Shown here in pieces: positions 11,276 to 21,800 of a stretch of DNA of 64,000 bases. Made by a program: the position numbers and the translations under genes. This DNA comes from Solen grandis (taxonomy: Eukaryota > Mollusca > Bivalvia > Adapedonta > Solenidae): the NCBI GenBank assembly GCA_021229015.1, contig CM037782.1, positions 42,461,226 through 42,525,225 on the forward strand, given 5' to 3'. Positions within the stretch are counted from its first letter, which is position 1, and every line of letters starts with the position of its first letter. The notes below the pieces were generated by a model. The model was not told where the DNA came from. It ran no database searches and was given only the letters and a program-made list of their open reading frames with translations.

Positions 11276-11482
11276 TGTGACAAATGTAGATATCTGAAAT
11301 CGCATTAGTTCTCTCCCCTTTTTGCAACTGTAATAGTAATTTGCAGTGATCTCTTAAGAATCATTAAATTTACTAGTTATTAGTTGTTTCAAACCTGTTT
11401 CAAGTGTGTGAAGTTTTCTAATCATTGGCAAACTGCACTGAGAAAAATTATATATAGTACTTTCCGCTCGGTACACGCCTCA
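11276..11482 (+). repeat. 3' LTR with about 720-bp internal loss (207 bp)
   Basis: 11276 to about 11354 matches the start of the 5' LTR and about 11360-11482 matches its last 125 bases. Everything between, including the TATA box, is missing. It ends ...CCTCA, followed by the TCTA duplication. Confidence 0.85.
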
Positions 11483-11486
11483 TCTA

Positions 11487-12470
11487 TAATTAATGAAAAG
11501 ATAAAGAATTGGTCGTTGTAAAGATACACACTTGTTTATTTTTATTCATCCATCACACCTTGGTGATACACAGGTTTGTTACATATTCAATACATACTGA
11601 TCACGAGGAAAGACTTGCAGTGAGTGGGATCATTTTATAGGTCTATGTCTGTGTTCTGATTTACAGTTTGTCCTACTTGATCGTCAAATGAATGCTTGTA
11701 TTTCGTTCAAAATTCAAAAATATATTGCTTAAAATGAATCGTGATATCTTGATATAGAAAAATATGGTGCCTACGTGACCAAAGACCAATATGGGCGGAG
11801 CTTGATACAGCGGCGAATGATTACGTCATATTTGTTAGCTAAAATATAAATTTACCCAGTAACATTGACTCTGAACTGTACTTAAAGCAGCGCGTGTGCT
11901 GTCAATCAAACTGGGGGTGGTTCCATAATGCGAGGTCAATGGCAAAGCTGTATGGCGTACGTGACAAACTGTAAATATGTTATCGTTTATATTTTAAATT
12001 TTATGGATTTATCACAGTACTCCGCTTCGCGTCGTTTGCGATAAATTCCATAAAATTTACAATAACTAATACGTATATATGTAGGACCTTCCAACAAACC
12101 GTTATCCCCATAGTTTCGTCATTTTTATAGCGGATCTCATACGAGTGGTTTACTGAATAGAATGATCCTTTGAACTTTTATTTCAATTATACATGCTTAG
12201 GATCTCAAATATCATAATCGACAAAAGCATAAACAGAAAATGTGCACGCAAAATACATGAACAGAACATTACTTACACGTGACACATGGGAAGATATAAG
12301 ATATGTGATAGACGGTATTAATTCTTATAAATATGATTGTAAAACAATTGCTTTTAATCATCATCAAACCGTTTTACGTTAATAAATAAGGAATGAATGA
12401 ATGATGAACAAATATATCAGGTGAGGCATATTTTTGAATCTGACAGAATCATAATATATATACACGTCTA
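11487..12470. other. Intergenic stretch with foldback sequence
   Basis: No gene. The middle holds the hairpin listed at 11995-12059. The rest is AT-rich with no recognised element. Confidence 0.5.
11995..12059. repeat. Foldback hairpin, 19-20 bp arms
   Basis: 'taaattttatggatttatc' at 11995-12013 pairs with 'gataaattccataaaattta' at 12040-12059 with one unmatched base. The 26-base loop is GC-rich (cgcttcgcgtcg). This may be the centre of a foldback MITE. Confidence 0.7.
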
Positions 12471-12471
12471 T

Positions 12472-12770
12472 ACTAATTAATATTCTCAAAATATTTCATT
12501 AATTCATTAACGATTATAGTAAGATTTTTTAGCAAATTCTTATCACATGAGAGCAACTCAACAAATTTAGGAATATTTGGATTTGTATAGAAATATCTTT
12601 TTATATATTTTTTCTAATATCACCAAAAAGTTGACATGTCAAAATATAGTGGTATTCGTCTCCTATATCATTATATCCAAAAACACATTTTCTATAATAT
12701 ATAGGGATATTTTTCAATCGACCGGTTTCTACAGGAAGTCTGTGATTTCTAGTTATGAAGGTTATTAGGC
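12472..12770 (-). pseudogene. LINE ORF2 C-terminal remnant (zinc-knuckle region)
   Basis: On the minus strand from about 12770 the frame reads ...RNHRLPVETGR..., then DIGDEYHYILTCQLF, the C/H knuckle text ('C...IGDEYHY...C') found after the RT domain in many mollusc LINEs. A stop follows near 12600. A one-base shift then opens the tail YTNPNIPKFVELLS down to about 12472. Only this end of the element is present, so it is a dead 5'-truncated copy. Confidence 0.75.
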
Positions 12771-13424
12771 GTTTACAGTGATAACTAGGTAGTGATTGTA
12801 TACAGTGATTTTGAGCAAAGTGATTTAACCTGTAAAATTTGTATATATACTATTAGAGTTAAATATATGTCTGGTTGCCAAGTCTGTATGAACAAATATT
12901 TTACCTTAGTTTTCAAGGAATTACTTAACCATTTTCCATAAATAGTGTTTTGAGTATCCGAAACGAGGCTCTGTCGAGTGTGGTCATGCCACATGTCTAC
13001 TGCGTAATATTGCAATGCGACAGCACTACCGGTCAGTGAAGCAAGTATCGCGAAACTCAGCGCGGCATCTACGACATAACACAGGTATCCGGCTCGTAAT
13101 CCAATTTGACCTACATACATGTACTATAGAGACAAGGTAAACAACTCCCTCAATCGGGAAAGTACACCGGCTTCGTTCCGTCACCGATATTTTCATTACA
13201 CCTCAACGTACATGTATGAGACCTATGTCAATCGAAAGGTCGATAAATTACGTACATTTTGGTATACTTATATGACACCTTTTCGTTGATTTTAACAATG
13301 TTTCAAACTTGAAGAATTGATGTTTTTCTCTTTTTTTTTCTTACTCGAATCGATCGCGAGCCAGTTTTCCCCTCTGAATCGATGAAATGACATGCTTTTC
13401 GCGTTAGCTTAAAATGACGTCATA
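12771..13424. other. Intergenic stretch, no gene recognised
   Basis: An open frame at 12785-13120 (minus) has no recognised domain and starts in low-complexity DNA. A palindromic TGACGTCA occurs near 13415, just before SINE-related sequence. Nothing else supported. Confidence 0.45.
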
Positions 13425-13572
13425 TACCACGTAGTAATGCCACACTGTATATATTAGGGATTTCTCATATGATCGTTTTGTCATTCCTTGTTGAGAAAGA
13501 TATAGTGCTGTCACACTGCAGTATCACACCGTAGACATGTGGCTTGACCCAGTCACATTATCCTGACACCTT
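13425..13572 (-). repeat. SINE family A, partial copy with extra 5' segment
   Basis: Same composite as 5769-5950: 'taatgccacactgtatatat', then 'gtcacactgcagtatcacac', 'gacatgtggc' and 'acattatcctgacacc'. The tRNA-like head is missing. Confidence 0.7.
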
Positions 13573-13574
13573 GA

Positions 13575-13735
13575 CCATTACACGGAAGTCCTTCCACCTA
13601 CAACCTCCAAACTTCACAGGTACATGCACCTTGACCAGTTCTACCCGCCAGATGACCTTGACCTTCAAATGACCTTGACCCCCAAGGTCTAAGGCCCCTG
13701 CATTGGCATGACATTCATTTGAACGTAGCGCATGT
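13575..13735 (+). repeat. Dispersed repeat with CTTGACC-rich body, copy 1
   Basis: 'gaagtccttccacctaca', 'ctccaaacttcacaggt', 'atgcaccttga' and repeated 'tgaccttgacc' match 54775-54930 in the same orientation. Not recognised as a named family. Confidence 0.65.
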
Positions 13736-14050
13736 TAAATTATAAAGATAACCATTGTTATAGAAAAATACCTTACCCACATGGGTAAAACGTTGCGGGT
13801 ATACAATAAAAAGTAAATCTTGTAAAGAACTTAATGATTGCAGTCATTTATAAACAGGTAATGATGACAGTCAATGTCGAAACAAAATTGTATGGGTCAA
13901 CAAAAACAGTCAAATTTAAGGACTAAAATGGACATCCTGTAAAAATGAAAAAAAAGGAGAAGAAGAATTTGACAAACCAACACTGTTAAATTTGGGTGGG
14001 GTGGGGTGTCATTCGAACGTAGCTCTCGTTGTTACTCAAAACAAAATAAT
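13697..14050. repeat. Dispersed repeat A, copy 2 (inverted relative to copy 1)
   Basis: Reverse-complement match to about 4240-4600, ending in 'gtcattcgaacgtagctctc' at about 14011-14030. The matching distal block continues at 14795-14935 beyond inserted DNA. Confidence 0.65.
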
Positions 14051-14183
14051 CCACTTATATGTGAAATGGATAATACTTAGATGACAAAAGCGCAACAGGA
14101 ATTGCCCCGTCTATTCGATTACTGACTGACAGCACTTTTCTTTTCTTATAGAAAATAATCATATAACAATAAATATATGCTAG

Positions 14184-14496
14184 TTTGTTTGTTTGTTGGG
14201 ATTAAACGTCCCACCGACAGTTTTTAAGTCATTTGGAGACTATGTCTGCTTGAGACAGATGTAGTGCTGCCACACTGCAGTATCACTCCGTAGACATGTG
14301 GCATGATACCACACCCAGTCATATTATTCTGACACCGGACCAACCAGTCCTGGAAATATCTTTATATGCTGAGCGTCAACGCAAGGGATCTCTACCAGTA
14401 CTATCTTTTTACGACTGGTATGTCGCGGCCTTGGATCGAAGTTACGACCTTTCGATTCCAGGGCGGACGCTCTAACTAAACGGCAACCGGGGCCGG
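14184..14496 (-). mobile_element. SINE family A, near full-length
   Basis: Reads on the minus strand from a tRNA-like head (near 14490) through the shared body to a 3' tail of (caaa)-type repeats at about 14184. Flanks 'aatatatgct' and 'aatacatgct' fit a target duplication of about 10 bp with one mismatch. It sits inside dispersed repeat A, so it inserted after that copy arose. Confidence 0.75.
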
Positions 14497-14794
14497 AATA
14501 CATGCTTACATATCCTCTAATGAAGAGGAAAAATATATTTAAAAATATTGCGGCAGTACAAACATTATTTTCACTTTTTCGTCATATAGGCAATATTTGC
14601 CGAAGTATTGGCAAAGATTATCTTTTTTCATTAATTTAACTATTTCCATCCTGAAAATTTCCCTTCCAGTCCTTAATCAATCGTAAGGACTTTATACTGA
14701 CTACTCTCGGATTTTAACAGTCATTATTTTACTTATATCTGTCGTATGCAACCAGTAGCTTACAGATAACTAAGAGGTTATCCTAGGACCATAT

Positions 14795-14935
14795 ACCATG
14801 CTCTTCACGTGCACCTTATGCTGTAGATGATCATCGTGGTTTTTGACTGTTTTAAATTGCATATACATTTATCGATAAAGATAACCAGAATCTTGTTTAC
14901 CACTTTTGAATGGCGTCGGAACACAACTCCGTGCA
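14795..14935. repeat. Dispersed repeat A, copy 2, distal block
   Basis: 'atgctcttcacgtgcacctt', 'gatgatcatcgtggttttt' and 'gaatggcgtcggaacacaac' are the reverse complement of 4081-4230. Confidence 0.65.
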
Positions 14936-15383
14936 GAAGTAACTTTCCTTAAATTCGAAAGAACAAGCGCACCGGCTTTTTTTCTCAAAATATTGCGATA
15001 GCGCCGAGAGTACACACGCTTATTTGAGTTGCGTATCTTTGGGTTTAGGTCTTTGATATTATACATCACCATATTAAATCAGAGTTAAACGTTTACATTC
15101 TGCATAATATAAATTTATGAGCACAGATTTAAGCAGTCTTCTAACCAACATTTTATTACCTATGATCAAGAGTAGATATTTGAATTTTGATAGCCCGTCA
15201 ATTTGAAAACATTTGTACAAAGTTAAACACTTGGAATGTCCATTAAGAAGCATATCAAAGTTATGTAGAATCAGTTTATGATCAAACTTTATGGATTGAA
15301 TACCACATATGGAAGTAATACTCCACGTGCGTCAGCATTTGATAAACAATCACATGTTGTATACAAGGAACGCGTCAGTTAGT
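14936..15383. other. Intergenic stretch
   Basis: No gene. 15026-15061 repeats 5058-5093. The rest is AT-rich and unassigned. Confidence 0.5.
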
Positions 15384-15945
15384 CAATTCAATTCAATACC
15401 TTTATTGACATAAAATAGCAATATGCATATTCATAGCCATAAACAATGGTAAACATAAATACGTACATGCGTGAAAAGCAATGGAAAAAAATTCAGAAAA
15501 GAGTTAAGAAAGAGAGGAAATATCATAGAGCATGTCAATATAATTATCGTCGATCGTGTACACTTGTTTAATAACATTAATTCAAAAGAAGAGAGAGGAG
15601 AGAGAGAGAAGGAGGGGGGGGGGGAGATAGAGGTATTAACATAGATATTTTCCAACAAATTTCAAATAAGATTGTGTATACCTGCAGAAAAAAATAAAAC
15701 AACAATATTGCATGGTATATAAATAATAACAGAATCCGTTTTAATTAAAATACATATGAACCTGCTATTAAATATTTTAAAGTAAGTTATACTCTATTTT
15801 TCTCAGCGAGGTATATGTTTGTACTTAGCAAGATTATTTAGTGATCTATTCGAATTAGAGGTCATAATTCTATTGAATTTATATTTATTTGGCCAGTGAG
15901 TGTATTGTTTATTAAAGTACTTACGTGATTTCTTAACAGTAACAT
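15384..15945 (-). pseudogene. LINE remnant: C-terminal end plus 3' UTR
   Basis: On the minus strand about 15940-15800 reads KSRKYFNKQYTHWPNKYKF and then SNRSLNNLAKY, a typical last segment of a mollusc LINE ORF2. It is followed by about 400 bases of AT-rich 3' UTR ending at 'caattcaatacctttattga' (about 15384-15405 on the plus strand), a LINE-like 3' end. A GA-rich and poly-G tract lies at 15592-15625. Confidence 0.6.
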
Positions 15946-16942
15946 CCGTTTTCATTCAACCTGGTACGCCCGTTTTTTCCTGAGAACTAGTTTTTGGGCT
16001 TTGTGTGGCCCAAATGCCAGACCTTTTTCCATGGTAAAGAATCCATTATAATGAATAAAGTGTGTTAAACATAACTTGGGATGTTCCATGAACGTCTACT
16101 TGCAAAATTCACACCTACTTAGGTAGAAGGTATGTTATTGTTAATTACCTGTAAATTCTAGGATAAAGTGACATTTTTGTATCATCATACCACGGAATAT
16201 ATAACAACCCTTGCAGCGTCTACGTTCTTGTAACACTTCAGTATTAGAGTCGGATAAAAGTAACCCTACATAAGGAGATGTAATGATGTCTGTGGAACAA
16301 CAGACCACACGGTTGATTGGGTCTGAATTAAAACACCTGACTGTAAATGACCCGTGTTCCTTTGCTGTTTCGCTGAAAAGAATAACAAGAAAACTTTTGA
16401 CGCAAGCTTCAAGGACTGTTGTTGTTGGTGTGATATACGTTTTGCTGCTCTACTTGTATTATCCAGAACAGAACAATACTTCATTTTTCATCCAAGTACA
16501 ATAATGCACAATATGGAGATATGCTATCACGAAACCAAATACAGTACAAAACATTGGATGTGGATAACATTGCCATCGTGTTAAATACATTGCGAAAGAT
16601 ATAAAACAACAACATTGTCATTGAAGATATACAGATAGATCTTTGTCAGAGAATGAGGGGAAAAGGGTAGAAAGAAGGACAAAACATTTTAGAGGTGAGC
16701 ATAAATCCTGCATCGTGACAGACAGCACGGGTGCGATGTACTGAGAAGTGTTTAATATATGTCATTGAAAGTGTTCGAAAGCGAAAGGTGTCGAGTGACA
16801 TTTTTGAAGTGTAAGTAAAATGTATAACTTAAAATGAAAACAGCAGGCAGCAAGTAAAAACTTGTCTGATTAGTGACCACGAGATATGAATAATAATAAT
16901 AATCAATATTAAGAATTATGAATTAAAAAAAGTTTGTCAGCA
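15946..16942. other. Intergenic stretch, no gene recognised
   Basis: Overlapping short open frames near 16266-16584 on both strands show no domain and no consistent splice signals. No clear repeat. Confidence 0.45.
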
Positions 16943-17015
16943 CTAAGAATTCGAACCTGCAACTTGGTGATTACAAGACCGCTGAACTTACCACTGGGCC
17001 ATCCAGATTTTGAAG
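16943..17015 (-). repeat. tRNA-Thr-like SINE head, degenerate
   Basis: On the minus strand 'ggatggcccagtggtaag' resembles an A box and 'gcaggttcgaattc' a B box, with 'gtcttgtaatcac' between them placing TGT (Thr) in the anticodon position. The acceptor arms do not pair, so this is not a working tRNA gene. Confidence 0.55.
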
Positions 17016-17754
17016 TTCAAAGCATTGCAAACTATACTACAGTTGAGACTCGTTATGTCGACATCGCGAGTCTAGACACTTACTGTGAAATTATTAATTT
17101 TCGTCGATTTCGTGGAGGGTTTTATCGATGAATATCAATCCCCACGAAAACTTGTTTCTTATATAGACCTATGTTTCTAGAACTTAGATTGACGAATAAA
17201 TGTACCCACGAATGTGCACGTTACGCGTTTTTTCTTTTGTATTGTATATAATATGATATGTAACAAGAAACATTATATATGTTTACGTTCATTGAAATAA
17301 AATACTACTACTACTACACGAATTTCCCTTATGTACATAATCAACGAAATTTAATATAAACGAAAATTAATGGTTTTACAGTAGTATATCTCAATTCAAT
17401 CCAATACATAAGTTTATTTCCAAGATTTATATAGTATATAACATTGGACGAAGCATATAGTAACAAAATATATTGGTTATGGCGGTTTGTTTTCAATTAA
17501 TTATTGTTTTGCATATAATGATATCTATCATCCAGCAAAATAGTACATGTGGGAGAAAAGTTTAAGAAAAAATATACATGTAAATATATTTCAATCAAAA
17601 ATAAAATTTAGTCAGGCTCGTATAAAAATAGATTAAACTGTGTCATAAAAGAAATGAACATAACAAACATTTCTAAACTCAGACTTCCAGTGGATGAAAA
17701 AGAATAAATAATTATTGTGTAATAAGACATACTATTTCAGACATTTAAAGAGGA
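17016..17754. other. Intergenic stretch
   Basis: AT-rich. 'caattcaatccaatacataa' near 17393 resembles a LINE 3' end, but no coding remnant is attached. Nothing else supported. Confidence 0.45.
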
Positions 17755-17766
17755 CGGTATTATCAG

Positions 17767-18074
17767 TTTGTTTGTTTGGGTTTTACGTTCCACCGACAGT
17801 ATTTCAGTCATTTGGAGACGATGTCTACTTGAGACAGATATAGTGCTGTCACATTGCAGTATCACGCCGTAGACATGTGGCATGACACCACACCCAGTCA
17901 CATTATCCTGACACCGGGCCAACCAGTCCTGCAACTACCCTTATATGCTGAGCGCCAAGCAAGGGAGCTATAATAGTACCATTTTTACGACTTTGGTATG
18001 TCGCGACCGGGGATCGAACCCACGACCTCCCGCTCCTGAGGCGGACGCTCTAACCACTCGGCTACCGGGGACGG
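17767..18074 (-). mobile_element. SINE family A, intact reference copy
   Basis: Flanked by an exact 12-bp target duplication CGGTATTATCAG (17755-17766 and 18075-18086). Read on the minus strand it starts with a tRNA-Leu-like head: GTAGCCGAGTGGTTAGAG (A box), an arm CCGC-CTCAGGA-GCGG with CAG at the anticodon, then GTGGGTTCGATCCCC (B box). A body with 'agggtagttgcaggactggt' follows, then a tail of AAAC-type repeats. This is a pol III retroposon of about 308 bp. Related copies lie near 5.8, 13.4, 14.2, 22.6, 23.4, 25.8, 27.7 and 31.3 kb. It could belong to one of the described bivalve SINE families; comparison would decide. Confidence 0.88.
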
Positions 18075-18289
18075 CGGTATTATCAGTAATTTAAATAAAA
18101 AGTAAATGTTCTGTATTAGAATTATGGTATCATTGATCCACAGTATTGGTCCCGGGCTTTGCACAACTTTCTTTTCTCATGTAGCTTTTATTTCTCGACA
18201 TTCTTTGAAAGTCCCGACTTTTTTTTCTCTGTTAGAATATAAATAAAATCCATTCTTATCTCGACATTTTGTATTTCGACATATTTTAT

Positions 18290-18690
18290 AGAACAGAAAA
18301 GAACAGGAACATATTTTTATTTAGATTTGTACATCATCTTCAATACAATTTCATCACTACAGTTTTTATCAATACAAAATCACGTAACAAAATTAAAAAA
18401 TGAAATGGGGATAAACACCCCAATTAATCATTTGGTTATTTTTCCTCTTGCGATAATAAGTTGACATAAATTTAACAAAGTATTTTATCAGTTGACTTCA
18501 GACGTTCCAAAAGATTTAAACATTGATGGTCTTCGATAAAAGTATTTTTTAACATATTTTTCCTATATTCGTGAGAACATCTACAAATAAAATGATATTC
18601 ATCTTCAATATCACGAGAGTCAAAATTGAGACAAATTCTTTCGTTACGAGTTAATCTATTTTGAGCAATTCTGGAAAATATGCAACTGAA
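18290..18690 (-). pseudogene. LINE ORF2 C-terminal remnant
   Basis: On the minus strand about 18680-18440 reads IAQNRLTRNERICLNFDS, then DIEDEYHFICRCSHEYRKNM and a stop near 18470, with a shifted continuation YYRKRKNNQMINWG. The 'IEDEYHF...C' text is the same post-RT knuckle seen at 12.6 kb from a different family member. Truncated and dead. Confidence 0.7.
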
Positions 18691-21310
18691 CGAGTAATAT
18701 ATCTAGATACAACTCATATTCAAAATTGTATTTAAACAAATTGTAATTAAGTAAAACTGAGCTTCCTGGAATAATAACATGCCACTGTGGTATAAAATTG
18801 TCAATTGCTCTTTGTTTAAAATTATACTGAAACGTTTTAATATCTTAATGTATGGAATTATATTTTGACCAATGAGATTGCAGTATTTTTCACAATTTTC
18901 TATCGGTTTAACTCGTTAAACCACTTGGTTTAATGGGTAACCTAGTATATACCACCAATCTTTGTGCGCATGCGCGTAGATGTGGACTTGGATAGTAACG
19001 TCAAAACATAATTCCATACATTAAGTAGGTTAATGTTTGTTATCGAGGGTTAAACAAGTTAAACATTAACCTATACATATAGATCACTTTTGAAACCTAC
19101 ATTGTTGATGTTTTACACATATTCGATCTCCGTACCAAAAACATTCGATGTAAGATATAGGGAGCAAGAAAAAAGAGGCTTATAGCTGACCTTCCTTTGA
19201 ACTTTGTAAAAGTCTCAAGCCTCTATAAAGTTTTTTTTTGAGAGACACTAGTAGTTACAGAACTCATTACGGTGCGGTTATTTCTTGACTATTTACGAAA
19301 CGATTTCTTTGATTATTCGTCTTCAAACGGACTAGATTTGCCAAAACGCTTCATAGATAAGGCATGTTTACAATTTATTGACAAATATTGGGATGGAAAA
19401 CATTTTGAAGTTTTCGCATAAAACGCAGTTCGTTTAAACCTTATAAACTATAGCTATCAATATACGCAGCTTTGCTTATGTCTCGCTTATCGGGTATCTC
19501 AATCCACGATCGAATGTTATCTTAACCGTTCGGCTCACCGTCGAATGTTTTTCACTGATCGGTAATTGGAACGCACATGGCGAGTGTGAAATAAAGGAAT
19601 AAATAGCACCAGTGGATCTACTTTCTTTGATTCTCGATTGCATTTATCAGCGAAACCAAATTGAAGACGTGTGTGAATCCTCACGGCCTGATAATCCTGT
19701 AGCAATTAATTAAAGGCGGTGAATATAGCAGGTATTTTGATTGGCTCGTTCCCGACTCGGTGAGATGTATTTGTTACAGGTTGTTGACTTTAAGAAATCG
19801 TCCAGACCTCGATGTATTTGTTATTCGTGCAATCGGATAAGTTAAAAACAAATCGGTCGTTGTTTTTCTTCAGATTCGGGTTTCTAGATTCTGTGAAAAT
19901 CAGTATAATAATGGTTGGAGTACTCATTTCACTAAATACAATTTGCAGGGGTGTAAATGTTTTCCAAATTTGTTTCCTAATTTTATAAATCAAATAACAA
20001 ATATAAAAAATGTTATAAAACGTGTAAGCAAAAAAAAAATATAAAAAAATAAAGAAATAAAATACGATAAAAACCGAGAACATAGAATGCATTATCAAAA
20101 ATAATGTTTTCGTCTACATTTTTGTAACTTTTTCCAGATCTGAAAATATAGGAACTGAGTTTTCCTCTCAAATAAACTTATATTGAACAGATTAAAAAAA
20201 GTGTTAGTAGGCGAACTTTTCGTAAGCAAAGTTACATTTTCCCTGAATTAGCTCTTAATAAAAGTTCGTATAAAATGAAAACTCCTGTCAGATTCATTTT
20301 GACACATGACTAATTACCACGAAAAAATCGCATTTTTCTCCCATATACATGTATCTACTGACATATCAATACAATGCGTACTGCAATACCTGCTTCGTTC
20401 TTCATGCGCAGCAAAAAAAAAGTTCCAATCAGAAAAAGATATCAAGGTAATCCATCTATCATTCGTCACAATCATTGTCCTTCATGTGCTTCAAAGGAAT
20501 TAAGTGTAGATACAAGCACCTATTGACATGGAGTCTATAAAGGCTGTACTATATATTTCCAATGATCACTTAATGGACCATGATCATAAGTAAATAATGG
20601 ATGGATTACCTTCAGTAAATATGTATGAATGACAGGTGTATACATTGTTTTATTGCATGTGTGACGTGTAATGAAGTAGATTCATTGTAAAACAACAGAT
20701 GTCATATGATGATTTTTGTATACTTTGAGAGAGAAGCATGTTTTTCTGCCAAACTTTAAAACAAAATGAACACTGTATTTATTGTCTATGTTATTTTTAT
20801 AGTTCTAAGCCACAGCCTTGTTAGATTTAACTTATTGGGAAAAAATCTGTTTCCAAAGCGTATTTGTCGTTACATTCTTATAATAGACAATGTGAACTGA
20901 TGTAGTTGAGCCATTTGTAAAACATGCTGAATAGACATGGTAAGAAGAGTTGATACGATGGTGTTTAGTGGTGTGGGCATTTAATATTCTGAATAATTAT
21001 GATTTTTTTTTCATTTTCCCATTATGTCCATGGTTAAGTAAGGAAATGTAATCTTTGAAACCGTTTATACATGTATAGATCATTTCACCAGAGGATATAT
21101 ACATACAGCGATACTTTTTGCAGCGTCAGATAACCAAGAGGCTTATTGTGATACTCCATACATCGCTGTAATAGGCAGCCGTGGGTATCTACGCTGGGCT
21201 TTCTGGGGACTTGACTCAATAAAGGAATAGTGAGGGTTTCACCGACAAAACCATTTATCAAATTAAATATGTGATTTTATGAAATTCTAGAATTTTCCTA
21301 GAATTTTATT
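18691..21310. other. Long gene-free stretch
   Basis: No coding sequence or transposon recognised. Between about 19440 and 19790 the sequence is unusually complex and CG-containing for this region (for example 'gttaaacgatcg'-like text, TAATTAA at 19709-19716 and a cluster of TGATT/AATCA words). That makes it a weak candidate for conserved regulatory DNA. A run of 13 C lies at 21312-21324. Confidence 0.4.
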
Positions 21311-21544
21311 GCCCCCCCCCCCCCACACACACAATAGTTTTAAAATACTTTGGTCATATATAAACCATTTATACTTTTTATAAAACCAAATGAATATTGA
21401 AATATAAGTTCATGTACATTATTTCAGATTTCGAGAAGATATTGCACTGCATTATTTCAGCATACATCCACGTTTTCCAATTATATGCATGCTGTCAGCC
21501 AAATGGCTGTAAATAAATTTGAATATTTCAATTTGCGTTACATT

Positions 21545-21800
21545 TAATTCCACTGCAGGAACTGCAAACGAGTTACCTAATTGTCAAAATGCCAGAGTCC
21601 AGATTGAGGACGAGCTAAACGATCCATAAAGTCCATAATATGAACGAGAATGTATCGTGTCCTCGTGTATTCATTCTTCGTGTTTGCAATGAGTCATCGA
21701 ATTTCGAACCATTTGCATCACGTGAGAAGCAAATCGCTGTGGGCTGCACATGGCGTCTAATTGAGCTGAATTAAGTCTAGCAAATGTGAAGGAAATGTAT
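21545..21800. promoter_or_regulatory. Candidate cis-regulatory element
   Basis: A non-repetitive block between AT-rich flanks. It contains a POU octamer fused to an E-box (ATTTGCATCACGTG at 21711-21724) and homeodomain-type sites at 21757-21775 (CTAATTG and GAATTAAG). No open frame. This is inference from motif density only; conservation was not tested. Confidence 0.3.

Larger units (their letters stand above)
8919..11482 (+). mobile_element. Gag-only LTR retrotransposon (Ty3/Gypsy-like)
   Basis: A complete insertion bounded by TG...CA LTRs and a 4-bp target duplication TCTA (8915-8918 and 11483-11486). Internal order is 5' LTR, a tRNA-Leu primer site, a gag-like frame with one zinc knuckle, about 180 bases of untranslated DNA, a purine-rich tract before 11276, then the 3' LTR. 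No protease, reverse transcriptase, RNase H or integrase is present, and the internal region is only about 1.4 kb. It therefore cannot move without help from an autonomous relative. The gag frame is broken in two places. By eye the two LTRs differ at about 5 of 199 shared positions, so the insertion is not very old. The 3' LTR has lost about 720 bp relative to the 5' LTR. Confidence 0.88.

Noticed and set aside
12785..13120. 111-codon minus-strand open frame
   Set aside because: No domain, low-complexity C-terminal part, no splice or promoter context.
16943..17015. Possible real tRNA-Thr gene
   Set aside because: A and B boxes are recognisable but the acceptor stem does not pair and the D arm is irregular; it fits a SINE head relic.
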